Assembly: GCA_029268145.1 (NCBI GenBank)
Contig: JAJUHA010000013.1
Location: forward strand, 1 to 46,176
Length of the DNA stretch: 46,176 nucleotides
Source of the DNA: Sphingomonadaceae bacterium
GTDB lineage: Bacteria; Pseudomonadota; Alphaproteobacteria; Sphingomonadales; Sphingomonadaceae
Direction of reading: 5' to 3'
Positions 35,331-43,645 of the stretch are shown here, piece after piece. The translations under genes were made by a program, and so were the position numbers. Position 1 is the first letter of the stretch, and each line of letters begins with the position of its first letter. The notes beneath the pieces are model-generated. The model saw only the letters and a program-made list of their open reading frames with translations. It did not search any database and was not told the origin of the DNA.

Positions 35331-38071
35331 TGCTGCTCCTGCCGCTGCTGCCGTCCGCGCTCCTGCTCTGGTGGGCGGCTGTCAGCGGCCGCGCCGGCGC
35401 GGCCGCGGCGCTCGTCCCGGGCGTGCTGGGGCTCATCATGCTCGGACTTGCTGTGCTCGTGCTGCGCAGCGGCGCGGGCGAGGGCGTTGGCACAGCCCGG
35501 ATCGCGCTCGAGGAGATCGCCTTCGCGCCCGGGCGAGCGGTGCGCATCGGCGGGGACCCCGTGGGCGATGCGCTGGTGCTGGGGAGCCCGGACGCGCCGC
35601 CGCTCCCGGCCTCGCTCGTCATCGTGAGGCGCGATGGCGATGCCCTTGCGATCGACATCAGCCGGAGGGCGCATGGCCGGCTGCTCGCCCGGGTCGACGT
35701 CGGTGGACCTTCCGTGCTGCCGGGCACCGTGCCGGTCGGGCGGGTGGGCGAGGGGCCGCTGCCCTGCGCCATGCACGAGAGGTCGCGCGCCGCGCCGGTC
35801 CCGATGCGGCCCGGCGCGCTGTTTGCCGCACCCGGGTTCGGCACGCTCGCGCCGGGCGGAAGCTGCCGGCCGCTGCCGGAAGGGGAGCAGCGCTTCCGGC
35901 TGCGGAACGACGAACGGATCCTTGCGATCGCCGGGCCGGCGGACCGGAGGGTCAGCGCCGGACAGGCGCTGCGGCTGCGCCTCTACCGGGTGGTCGCCCC
36001 GGTGCCGCCCATCCCGGGGCTGGCCGCCGAGCCGGGGCGGCTGGTGCTGCTGCTCGACGCCGACGTCCTGCTGCGCGAGGGGGCAATCGCGGTCAGACCA
36101 CGGCGACCGGCCGTGCAGCAGGTTGCCGGCGCGCTCGAGGAGAGCCGGCCGATCCTTCTCACCGGGCGCGCCGGGCTTCGCCAGCCGACCGAGGCGCTGG
36201 CGGACGCTGCAGTCTTCCCCCTGCTTGGCGCGCGCTTCGAACCGGCGCTCGCCAGCGTCCGGCTCGAGACGCCGGGGGCGGGAGACGGGCCGTTCCTGCT
36301 TGCCGGCGGCAAGGCGGAGGCGGACGGATCGGACCTCGTGGTGGCAACCGACGAGGGCCGTCTGATGTTCGCCCTGGGCCTCACCGCGCCGGGCCGGGGC
36401 CAGCTGGCGGCACTGCCATGGCTGGCGATGGGCGCGCTTCTGATCGGCAGCCTGGCAAGCTTCGGGCTGCGCCGCCGGTGCGCGCTTGCCGCGGTTCTGT
36501 TCGGCGCGCTCGAGGCGCTACTTCTCGTCCGGTTCCTCATGGCGGTCGAGGCGGAGCTGGTCGCCCCCTCGTCCGACCTGGCGCCGCTGCCTGCCGACGC
36601 CCTGCTCGCCCTGCTGGTCGCGCCGCTCGCGCTCCGGCTGGCGTGGCCGGACCCTCGGGCACCGTGCGCCCTCCCGCTGCCGGTGCTGCTGGCGTGGCTG
36701 GTCGCGGCGGGCGCCGCGGCGGGAGCGATCCTGCTCCTCCCGGTCCCGCCCGGGACATCGGGCGTGGTCGCGGCGGGTGCGCTCGGAATCCTCGCCCTTG
36801 GCGCCTGCTTCGCGCGCGCGCAGTGGGGCCCGGCGGTCGCCGTGCGGAGAAAGCTCGAACCGCTCCACCGGGCCCTGTCCGGCCCCGGCGGAGGAGATCC
36901 TGGCCCGGCATGGCGTCGCGTCCGCGCCCTGCCGGCCCCATGGCTCTGGGCGCTCCTTGCGCTTGGCGTGATTTTCGCGGTCCGCCTGCTTGTGCCCGGC
37001 GAGCAGCTGCCCGGGCTGCCGGTCCGGCTGTCGGTCAGCCTGTTCCTGGTGCCCCTCACCCTGCTTGCCGCGGCACTGCTGCTCGCGCCGGTGGGCGATC
37101 CGGCGGGGCCCCGCCCCGGGGACTGGCGCACGCTACTTGGTCTTGCGCTGCTGCTCGGGGGCGGGATCGGGCTGGCGAGCTGGCTGGTGCGCGATTCCGG
37201 GTTCGCCATCCTCGGCTGGCCGGTCGCCGCGGCCGCGGCGCTCGCCTTCATCCTGCGCACGTCAGCGGCGGAGCGGCGGTCTGCGCTGGTACTGGCCGCG
37301 CTGCTGGCGGTCGCTCTGGTGATCGCGCTCGCCGGCTGGTTCCAGTCCCGGATCCTTCAGGCAGCCGCAGCGCTGGCGCTGGCCGGTGGGCTGGGCCTCG
37401 TCGCCCTCGTCCGTCCGCGCTGGCGCGCCGGGTTGTGGACCGTCCCGGCGCTCGCCATCGCCGCGATGGCCCTGATCGTGCCGCTGCTTCCGTTCGTCTC
37501 CCCGGCGGCATCGCTGCCCGACATTGCTGGCGCGGCCACGCTCGACCGCAACGAGGCGCGCCTCCTCGGCGCCTTCGCCCCTGGCCGGCTTGCCGCGCAT
37601 GGCACCAGCCTTGCGCTCGAATTCCAGTCCGCGATCGACGTCGGGCTGGCCCATGCCGCCGAGGGCGGCTGGCTTGGCGCCGGCTGGCTCGGGCGTGCCG
37701 ACATGGCCGGCCCGCTCGGCCCGACCCGCCTGTCCGATCACGCCGCGGCGGTGCATCTGCTGCTGCCGTTCGGCATGGTCGGTGCGGCGATCGTGCTTTC
37801 GCTGCACGGGGCCGTCGCGGCCGCCGCAGTGACGAGGGTGCGGCCCGCCATGCCCGTCTTCGCCTGGCTCGGGCTGCTGTCGGCGCTCGCCCTTGCCCTC
37901 GTCAGCGCGTGGATGCTGTTCGCCAACCTTGGTGCGCTGCCCTTCACGGGCCGCAACATGCTTCTGCTCTCGCCGGTCTCGGCGGGCGACCTCGTCGAGG
38001 GATGGATCCTTCTGCTCCTTGTCGCGATGGGGCTCGCGCCAGCCGGCCCCGCCGCCGAGCCGGGGCCATGA
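35330..38071 (+). CDS. operon gene E: SEDS (FtsW/RodA)-like polytopic protein with N-terminal FHA-like region
   Basis: A 913-residue membrane protein. Two N-terminal TMs (3-19, 25-46) precede about 310 soluble residues; the first part (FAPGRAVRIGGDPVGDALVL, residues 65-84) reads like a degenerate FHA domain. From residue 360 on there are about 13 TM segments. The C-terminal 180 residues match the SEDS glycosyltransferase core: FQSAIDVGLAHAAEGGWLGAGW (cf. the QS...GGxxGxG of FtsW), a periplasmic loop with Asp803 in LSDHAAAVHLLLPFGMVG at the position of the catalytic Asp of RodA/FtsW, and NLGALPFTGRNMLLLSPVSAG (cf. the NxGxxPxTGxxLPFxSxGG end). The Glu-Glu after the Asp is lost. It precedes and overlaps a PBP gene by four bases, the usual SEDS-bPBP pairing. 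Confidence 0.82.
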   Translation: MLLLPLLPSALLLWWAAVSGRAGAAAALVPGVLGLIMLGLAVLVLRSGAGEGVGTARIALEEIAFAPGRAVRIGGDPVGDALVLGSPDAPPLPASLVIVRRDGDALAIDISRRAHGRLLARVDVGGPSVLPGTVPVGRVGEGPLPCAMHERSRAAPVPMRPGALFAAPGFGTLAPGGSCRPLPEGEQRFRLRNDERILAIAGPADRRVSAGQALRLRLYRVVAPVPPIPGLAAEPGRLVLLLDADVLLREGAIAVRPRRPAVQQVAGALEESRPILLTGRAGLRQPTEALADAAVFPLLGARFEPALASVRLETPGAGDGPFLLAGGKAEADGSDLVVATDEGRLMFALGLTAPGRGQLAALPWLAMGALLIGSLASFGLRRRCALAAVLFGALEALLLVRFLMAVEAELVAPSSDLAPLPADALLALLVAPLALRLAWPDPRAPCALPLPVLLAWLVAAGAAAGAILLLPVPPGTSGVVAAGALGILALGACFARAQWGPAVAVRRKLEPLHRALSGPGGGDPGPAWRRVRALPAPWLWALLALGVIFAVRLLVPGEQLPGLPVRLSVSLFLVPLTLLAAALLLAPVGDPAGPRPGDWRTLLGLALLLGGGIGLASWLVRDSGFAILGWPVAAAAALAFILRTSAAERRSALVLAALLAVALVIALAGWFQSRILQAAAALALAGGLGLVALVRPRWRAGLWTVPALAIAAMALIVPLLPFVSPAASLPDIAGAATLDRNEARLLGAFAPGRLAAHGTSLALEFQSAIDVGLAHAAEGGWLGAGWLGRADMAGPLGPTRLSDHAAAVHLLLPFGMVGAAIVLSLHGAVAAAAVTRVRPAMPVFAWLGLLSALALALVSAWMLFANLGALPFTGRNMLLLSPVSAGDLVEGWILLLLVAMGLAPAGPAAEPGP

Positions 38072-40800
38072 GGCAGGGCGCGCTCCTCGGCGGCGCCGGG
38101 TTCCTGCTGCTCGGGCTCGTTGCCGCGCTGGCGGTGCTGCGCATCGGTCCCGGGCCGAGGCCCGATCCCTACGCCGAGATGGTGGAGCGCCACTTCATCC
38201 GGCCGCCGGCTGGGGAGCGGCCGCTGCTGCGCGCCCGCGACGACGGCGAGGCCGGCCCGGTGGTGCGGCTCGACGAGCCGATCCCGGAAGCTCACCGGCG
38301 GTTCGTCGACGCCTCGCCGCTCCGGCGCGACCTTATCGCCGATGATCCTGCGCTCTGGCGGTTCCGCGAGGGGAAGCTGGTGGGGATCGTCCCGGGGCGG
38401 CACGCGGCGCGACCGGCGATGCGGATGCGGCCATGGCGCGGCCGCATCGCCTACCGGCCGAGCGCGGGCGCGCCTGTGCCGGGGGGCGGCTGGCTCGCCA
38501 TGCCCCAGGACCAGCCGATCCGGTTCGAGCCCGACGATCCGCGCCGGGCGGCGATCGACCTCGTCTTCACCGACCAGCCGCCGCGCACCGGCGACCTGGC
38601 GAGCGCCGGCCGCCTGTCCTACCATCCTGCAACCCGCGGGGGCCGGCTGGCTGCCAGTCAGGTCGACCTGCACTGCTCCCGGCCGCCGGCGCGCAGCGAT
38701 GGCGCCATCCTCGCACCGCCCGACGCCCGGCTCTACCGGGCCGGCGACCAGGCCCTCCTGCTCGTCGAGCGGGACACATGCGAGATCCGGGTTGGCGGCG
38801 TTGAGGTTCGCCTGGCCGGCCGGGCCCCCGTTGCGGTGCCGCCGGGCTCGGTCGTGGCGCTGCGCGCCCGGGATGGCGACGAGGGCCTGGCCCTGGTGCG
38901 GCCGCGCTTCGAGACGGCGCGCCGGCTGATCGTGTGGACCGACCGCAGCGGCGCGCGGCAGACGGATCCGGCGCTCGCCGGTTTCGCCGAGGCCGTCGAC
39001 CGCGATCTCGGGCGGGCACTGGCCACGGCCCGGGCCGATCCGGAAGCCACGGTCGCGCTCAGCCTCGATGCCGGGCTCCAGGCCGCGCTTGCCGACCGGC
39101 TCGGTCGCTTCGTCGCCGAGGCGCCGCCGGCGCGCGGCGCGGTGCCGCGGCGCGCCACGGTCACCATTCTCGATGCCCTGACCGGCGAGGTCCTGGCCAT
39201 GGCGGGCCACGACGAGAGCGCGGGCGCGCTTGTCGCGGGCGAGCGTGTCGCGCCCGCGCTCGAGCGGTTGCCGGTCGGTTCGGCGGCCAAGCCGATCTTC
39301 GCTGCGGCGGCGCTGGCGGCGGCGCCCGGTCTTCGCAGCCTCTGCGTGCGGATCGAGGCACCCGACGGCCGCGCCGGGGACGTGCTCGGCATGCCCTTCG
39401 CGCCGCCGGGCCTCCTGACGGTGCCCGGCGCGTCCGACCTCACCGATTTCCTCCGCCGGTCCAGCAACGGCTACATGGCCGCGCTGCTCCTGCTCGCCTC
39501 GCCCGAGCCCGGCCGCCCCGGCCCGGCCAAGGCGGGGGCCGGCAGCTACGGCTTTTCCGGACGCTGCGAGGGAGCCGGGCCCCGGCCCAAGTCGATCTAC
39601 GACAACCCCGACACCCCGCTCGACCCGCGCGTCAGCGGTACCCTCGACCCGCCGCCGTTCGCCGACCGTCTGGCGCGGATCTTCGCCGTCAACATCAATC
39701 CGCCGCTGTCCACCCCGCGCAACCCAGGCCACGCCCTGTGGACCGGCCGCTTCGACCGCGGCTGCGTCGGGCTTGCCGGCGCCGCCGGAATGAGCGCGCC
39801 GCTCGGCTCCGACAGCATCGACGCCGCGCCATGGCGCGACCTCGCGAGGCGCCCCGGCGGCGCTGCGTCCCTCTGCGCCATGACGGGTGCCTCGAGCCCG
39901 CGGCGCGAGGCGCTCGGGCTGACGGGCCGGCGGAGCTTCACCACCGAGGTGCTCCAGTCCGCGCTCGGCGCCGGCGAGGGGCGATGGTCGGCGATCAAGC
40001 TCGCCGAAGCCTATGCGCGGCTGGTGACGGGTCGCGAGGTCTCGGCCCGCTTCCTGCCTGCCGCCACGCCAATGCCGGCGCCGCCGCTGCCAGCGGGGCT
40101 CTACCCCGAGGAGGTCCGGCAGGCCATCAGCGCGGCCCTTGCGACCGTCGTTCCCGAAGGAACCGGCAGCCCGGCGGCAGCCGCGCTCCTGACGCTTGCC
40201 CGCGACCTTGCCGGGCGCGGCCTGCAGCTCGGGCAGTTCGGCAAGACCGGCACGCCCACCCTTGCCCGCGTCGACTGGTCGGAGACGGACCAGGAGATCA
40301 ACCGGCTCATCCGGCGCAACTGCATCGTCTGGGAGCCCGACCCGCTCGGCCGCGCGGTCGTCCGCTACAGCCCCGGTGCGGGCCGGTGCCCGCAGGCGAT
40401 CCCGGGCGAGGTCGAGCGTCGGCTGGCCGCGCTGGCACGCCGCCAGCGCGCGCTGCCGGAGCGCGCCCAGCCCGGGCCCGACCGCGACGGCCGCGGTGAC
40501 ATCTTCCAGTTCCGCGACGGCCAGCTGGTGTCGGTCTCGCCGGCCCTCCAGGTCGAGCGCGAGCGGGTCGAGGGGGCGGTCTTCGTCCTGGTCGTGACCA
40601 GCGCGCCTCAAGCCGACGGCGGCCTCCTTGCCCCGGTCGCGCCTGCCGCGCCCCGGCAGGCGTTCGTGGTGGCAGTCCAGCTCGCGATGGAGGTGCCGGG
40701 CGGGAGCGGAACCGCTGCAAGATTCGCCGCGGAGGTGGCCCGCGATCTCCTCGCCGAGCGGCTCGCGCGCCCGCCGGTCGCCACCGGGGGCAGCGCATGA
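38068..40800 (+). CDS. operon gene F: penicillin-binding-protein-type transpeptidase, membrane-anchored
   Basis: A 910-residue bitopic protein: TM at 7-24, an unrecognised 300-residue N-terminal region with two cysteines (203, 238), then a transpeptidase domain from about residue 325. The domain opens with SLDAGLQAALADRLGRF and TILDALTGEVLAMAG, typical of PBPs. All three active-site motifs are there: Ser405-Ala-Ala-Lys408 (nucleophile), Ser465-Ser-Asn467 and Lys726-Thr-Gly728-Thr in FGKTGT. About 180 residues follow the KTG box. The pairing with the SEDS-like gene E suggests a class B PBP-like D,D-transpeptidase crosslinking the glycan that E makes. The length and the novel N-terminus set it apart from FtsI/MrdA. 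It overlaps genes E and G by four bases each. Confidence 0.88.
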   Translation: MRQGALLGGAGFLLLGLVAALAVLRIGPGPRPDPYAEMVERHFIRPPAGERPLLRARDDGEAGPVVRLDEPIPEAHRRFVDASPLRRDLIADDPALWRFREGKLVGIVPGRHAARPAMRMRPWRGRIAYRPSAGAPVPGGGWLAMPQDQPIRFEPDDPRRAAIDLVFTDQPPRTGDLASAGRLSYHPATRGGRLAASQVDLHCSRPPARSDGAILAPPDARLYRAGDQALLLVERDTCEIRVGGVEVRLAGRAPVAVPPGSVVALRARDGDEGLALVRPRFETARRLIVWTDRSGARQTDPALAGFAEAVDRDLGRALATARADPEATVALSLDAGLQAALADRLGRFVAEAPPARGAVPRRATVTILDALTGEVLAMAGHDESAGALVAGERVAPALERLPVGSAAKPIFAAAALAAAPGLRSLCVRIEAPDGRAGDVLGMPFAPPGLLTVPGASDLTDFLRRSSNGYMAALLLLASPEPGRPGPAKAGAGSYGFSGRCEGAGPRPKSIYDNPDTPLDPRVSGTLDPPPFADRLARIFAVNINPPLSTPRNPGHALWTGRFDRGCVGLAGAAGMSAPLGSDSIDAAPWRDLARRPGGAASLCAMTGASSPRREALGLTGRRSFTTEVLQSALGAGEGRWSAIKLAEAYARLVTGREVSARFLPAATPMPAPPLPAGLYPEEVRQAISAALATVVPEGTGSPAAAALLTLARDLAGRGLQLGQFGKTGTPTLARVDWSETDQEINRLIRRNCIVWEPDPLGRAVVRYSPGAGRCPQAIPGEVERRLAALARRQRALPERAQPGPDRDGRGDIFQFRDGQLVSVSPALQVERERVEGAVFVLVVTSAPQADGGLLAPVAPAAPRQAFVVAVQLAMEVPGGSGTAARFAAEVARDLLAERLARPPVATGGSA

Positions 40801-41108
40801 TCCAGCCGCGCCTCCCGCGCTGGGCGCGGCCCGTGACAGCCGCCGTGGCCGGGCTCGCCATGCTGGGAGTGGCCCTCGCCGCGCGGGCGCCGCTCGTCCG
40901 CCTCGACGAAGGCGGCTCTGCCGCGCCCGTCATGGTCCGGATCCGCCTTCCGGCCGCGGATCCGCGCCCTGCCGCGCAGGTCTGCCGCGAGCTCGTCGGC
41001 CATGCCCGCGCCTGCGCCCGGGTCGGGCCGGAGGCCGAGCGCCGCGGGCCGGACGGAAGCCGCCTGCTTGCCTTTCCGATCGATCCGGCCGCGACGGCCG
41101 GCGGCTGA
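40797..41108 (+). CDS. operon gene G: small membrane-anchored protein
   Basis: A 103-residue protein with one N-terminal membrane segment (about 13-30, VTAAVAGLAMLGVALAA) and a 70-residue presumably periplasmic part carrying VCRELVGHARACARVG with two cysteines. It starts in the ATGA overlap with gene F and ends the operon, 14 bases before the convergent acyltransferase stop. No family recognised. Its position suggests an accessory or stabilising subunit of the E-F complex, as small bitopic proteins are in divisome complexes. Confidence 0.72.
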   Translation: MIQPRLPRWARPVTAAVAGLAMLGVALAARAPLVRLDEGGSAAPVMVRIRLPAADPRPAAQVCRELVGHARACARVGPEAERRGPDGSRLLAFPIDPAATAGG

Positions 41109-41116
41109 CAGGCGCG

Positions 41117-41138
41117 GCCCCCTCACCAGGCCGGGGGC
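41117..41138. terminator. candidate bidirectional terminator after the seven-gene operon
   Basis: GCCCCC and GGGGGC arms of six bases with a 10-base loop, spanning the 14-base gap between the gene G stop and the convergent acyltransferase stop. It lacks a T run on either strand, so termination may depend on Rho. Confidence 0.35.
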
Positions 41139-42298
41139 GGGGCGGGCCGGCCGGCGGACTCCTCGCAGCGGAAGGGCAGGTCGGCCTCGAACAGGGCGCG
41201 CTCGTGCGCGACGGCCAAGCGCTCGCGCGCGAGGAAGTCGGCGACTGCCGCAGCGAGCCGGAGGTCGGAGAGGTGGTGCATGGAGCGGGTGATGACCGGC
41301 CGGTAGCCGCGCTTCACCTTGTGCGGCCCCTGCGCGCCCGCCTCGACCCGGGCAAGCCCGCGCTGGCCGGCGATGTCGATCGCCTGGTGGTAGCAGAGCT
41401 CGAAATGGAGGAAGGGAATGTCCTCGATGCAGCCCCAGTGGCGGCCGTAGAGACAGTCCGCCCCGAGGAAGTTGAGCGCCCCCGCCACCCGCCGCCCGCC
41501 CTTGACCGCGACGACGAGGATGACCCGATCCGCCATGCGCTCGGACAGGAGCGAGAAGAAGCGCCGGGTGAGATAGGGCCGGCCCCACTTGCGCCCGCCG
41601 GTGTCCATGTAGAAGCGGAAGAAATCATCCCAGACCGCCTCGGTGAGGTCGGCGCCGGTGAGCCAGTCGACCCGGTCGACCGCGGCAAGGGCGGCCTCGC
41701 GCTCGCGCCGGAGTTCCTTGCGCTTGCGCGAGGAGAGGCGGGCGAGGAAGTCGGCGAAGCCGCCGATCCCGCGCGCGTCGAAGTGGAACTGGATGTCGTG
41801 GCGCTCGAGCCAGCCGGCGGCCGCGAAGGTCCCGACGTCCTCTGCCGTCAGGAAGGTGGCGTGCGCCGAGGACCAGCCCTCGGCAGCGACGACCGCCTCG
41901 GCGGCCCGGACCAGGTCGGCGCGCACCCGCGGATCGGTGGCGAGGAGCCTGGGTGCCGTCGCCGGCGTGAAGGGCGTGGCGATCTGGAGCTTCGGATAGT
42001 AGCGGCCGCCGGCGCGGTGCCAGGCCTCGGCCCAGCCATGGTCGAACACATATTCGCCCTGGCTGTGGCCCTTGGCCCAGGCCGGCATCAGGCCCGCGGG
42101 CCGGCCATCCGCCTCCTCGACGAGGAGGTGGGCGGCCTGCCAGCCGGCGCTGGCGACGGCGCTTCCCGATTCCTCGAGGGCCGAGACGAAGGCATGGCAG
42201 ACGAAGGGGTTGTCGGGCCCGGCGAGCCGGTCCCAGTCGGCCGCGGGCAGGTCGGCGGCGCGGTGGAGGATGCGCACCCGCCGGCCGCTCGCCGCCAT
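41123..42298 (-). CDS. DUF482/FemAB-like GNAT-fold acyltransferase
   Basis: A 391-residue protein of the DUF482 (so-called peptidogalycan biosynthesis) family, two GNAT-like domains in the FemAB manner. Family signatures: DNPFVCHAFVSALEES near the N-terminus, the SSRKRKELRREREAA basic helix mid-protein, FYMDTGGRKWGRPYLTRRFF, and LARVEAGAQGPHKVKRGYRPVITRSMHHL near the end. No signal peptide, cytoplasmic. Related proteins move amino-acid or acyl groups; the true substrate is unknown. The ATG at 42298 lies one base after the RidA stop. It is convergent with the SEDS/PBP operon, but the family is widespread and its presence there is probably not functional. Confidence 0.88.
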   Translation of the reverse strand: MAASGRRVRILHRAADLPAADWDRLAGPDNPFVCHAFVSALEESGSAVASAGWQAAHLLVEEADGRPAGLMPAWAKGHSQGEYVFDHGWAEAWHRAGGRYYPKLQIATPFTPATAPRLLATDPRVRADLVRAAEAVVAAEGWSSAHATFLTAEDVGTFAAAGWLERHDIQFHFDARGIGGFADFLARLSSRKRKELRREREAALAAVDRVDWLTGADLTEAVWDDFFRFYMDTGGRKWGRPYLTRRFFSLLSERMADRVILVVAVKGGRRVAGALNFLGADCLYGRHWGCIEDIPFLHFELCYHQAIDIAGQRGLARVEAGAQGPHKVKRGYRPVITRSMHHLSDLRLAAAVADFLARERLAVAHERALFEADLPFRCEESAGRPAPPPAW

Positions 42299-42299
42299 C

Positions 42300-42758
42300 T
42301 CAGGCGAGGGCGACGATGGCGTCGATCTCGACTGCGACACCGCGCGGAAGCACCGCGACACCCACGGCGGAACGCGCATGGCGGCCCTTCTCCCCGAACA
42401 CGGCGACCAGGAGATCCGAGGCGCCGTTGCCGACCTCCGGCTGGTCGGTGAAGCCGGGCGCCGAGTTGACGAAGATGTTGAGCTTCACGATCCGCGCCAC
42501 CCGGTCGAGGTCCCCGAGCGCGGCCTGCATCTGGGCGATGAGGCCGATGGCGCAGCGCCGGGCCGCCTCCTTCCCCTCGGCCACGCCGAGATCCTCACCC
42601 AGCCGGCCGCGGATGAGGGCGCCATCGGCCGCCATGGCGATCTGGCCCGAGATGTGGAGCAGGCCGCCCGCTTCCACGAACGGCACATAGTTGGCGGCAG
42701 GTGCCGCTGCCTCGGGCAGGCTGATGCCCAGTTCCGCCAGTCGCGCCGCGATCGTCAT
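42300..42758 (-). CDS. RidA family protein
   Basis: A 152-residue RidA/YjgF homologue, which hydrolyses reactive enamine/imine intermediates made by PLP enzymes. The N-terminal NYVPFVEAGGLLHISGQI, the LGDLDRVARIVKLNIFVNSAPGF segment and the C-terminal ARSAVGVAVLPRGVAVEIDAIVAL match the family, including the Arg of ARSAVG that in RidA binds the substrate carboxylate. The extended N-terminus (MTIAARLAELGISLPE) marks the RidA subgroup seen in alphaproteobacteria. It overlaps the upstream HAD gene stop by four bases. Confidence 0.92.
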   Translation of the reverse strand: MTIAARLAELGISLPEAAAPAANYVPFVEAGGLLHISGQIAMAADGALIRGRLGEDLGVAEGKEAARRCAIGLIAQMQAALGDLDRVARIVKLNIFVNSAPGFTDQPEVGNGASDLLVAVFGEKGRHARSAVGVAVLPRGVAVEIDAIVALA

Positions 42759-43360
42759 GCTGCCTTCTCCATCCAGTCCCTGATCCAGATCTCCGCCTCC
42801 GGCCATGCGTCATGGCGCGCGTGGGCATCGGGGGCGGCGGGGATGAGCCGCCGCAGCTCCGGATCCGCCACCATGTGCAGCCGCCCGACATGGCCGGCGT
42901 GGCTGGCGACGCTGCTGTGGTGCGGCGGGAGATCGTCGACGAAGACGGCGGGGCGGCCGCCGGCCAGCGCCTTCACCACCCGGCCCTTGCCGCCATCGTT
43001 GGCGTGGACCGGGAGGTCGAGGCCATGGCCCCGCAGCACCTCGGCGCGGATGGCGCGGTAGGCCTCGGGGATGTTGGTGAGGACGGCGACATCCATGTCG
43101 CGGGCAAGGGCGGTGATGGCCTCGACCGCGCCTTCGGCGGGCGCCTGGAGCGGCTGGCCGGTCGCGAAGAAGCCGTCGAGCAGGGCGGGGAAGGCGGCCG
43201 GGTCGAGCGGCCTGCCATCAGCCTTGTGGCGGATGTTGCCGACGAGCGCGAAGCTGTCGAGGCGCAGCGCGAGCCCGTGCACCTCGTCGAGCCATTGCCG
43301 GAAGGGCGCGGCGAAGCGGAGGATGACCTCGTCGCAGTCGAGAATCAGGAGCGGGCGCAC
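42755..43360 (-). CDS. HAD-superfamily hydrolase
   Basis: A 201-residue HAD phosphatase-like protein. Motif I is LILDCDEVIL (the nucleophile Asp followed by Cys-Asp), motif II VAVLTNIPE (Thr), motif III a Lys in NDGGKGRVVKAL, motif IV VFVDDLPPHH. The full set suggests activity on a small phosphate ester. The start is a GTG at 43360, 16 bases inside the DUF3572 gene, which gives the correct motif I spacing. Substrate unknown. Confidence 0.9.
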   Translation of the reverse strand: MRPLLILDCDEVILRFAAPFRQWLDEVHGLALRLDSFALVGNIRHKADGRPLDPAAFPALLDGFFATGQPLQAPAEGAVEAITALARDMDVAVLTNIPEAYRAIRAEVLRGHGLDLPVHANDGGKGRVVKALAGGRPAVFVDDLPPHHSSVASHAGHVGRLHMVADPELRRLIPAAPDAHARHDAWPEAEIWIRDWMEKAA

Positions 43361-43578
43361 AGCGCTCCCGGCTCTACGCCAAGCGCGGCTGCGACCGCCA
43401 GCAGGTCGGGCTCGTGGCCGGCGAGAAAGGCGGCGACGGCGGCCAGCACGTCCGCCTCGCCCGCCCGGGCGCGCAGCGTGGCCGGATCGAGGCCGGTGAG
43501 CGCGAGGAAGCGCTCGCGCAGCGCCGCGTCGGCGACAATGTGGGCGAGCGCACGCAGGAGGAGGGTGTCGTCTGCCAT
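43345..43578 (-). CDS. DUF3572 family protein
   Basis: A 77-residue soluble helical protein with the DUF3572 pattern (LRERFLALTGLDPATLRARAGEADVLAAVAAFL, then a hydrophobic LLAVAAALGVEPG end). The family is nearly restricted to alphaproteobacteria and unstudied. The ATG at 43578 is used because the upstream frame runs through the rpmG stop region. It overlaps the HAD gene by 16 bases, so the two are cotranscribed, perhaps from the rpmG promoter. Confidence 0.85.
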   Translation of the reverse strand: MADDTLLLRALAHIVADAALRERFLALTGLDPATLRARAGEADVLAAVAAFLAGHEPDLLAVAAALGVEPGALCARS

Positions 43579-43645
43579 GCCGGCGGCCGGGCTCCCCGGC
43601 GGTCGGGCTGCCGGAGCGGCCGTCCCGGCCTCGGCGCCCGCAGCC

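Noticed and set aside
35524-35700. Canonical FHA domain in gene E
   Set aside because: The IGR and SRxH phosphothreonine-pocket motifs are not conserved, so I call it only FHA-like.
35371-40800. One 1809-codon plus-strand frame suggesting a giant fusion of genes E and F
   Set aside because: Only the part from 38068 on is the real gene F frame; upstream it is an out-of-frame reading of gene E with no hydrophobic segments. E and F are separate genes overlapping by four bases.
29725-41108. Horizontal island around the SEDS/PBP operon
   Set aside because: No integrase, tRNA, insertion sequence or direct repeats flank it, and base composition looks the same as the neighbours. Transfer cannot be excluded but is not visible.
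40628-42451. A 607-codon plus-strand frame covering the operon end and the acyltransferase
   Set aside because: It is antisense to the DUF482 gene and lacks any recognisable domain; the minus-strand gene is a clear family member.
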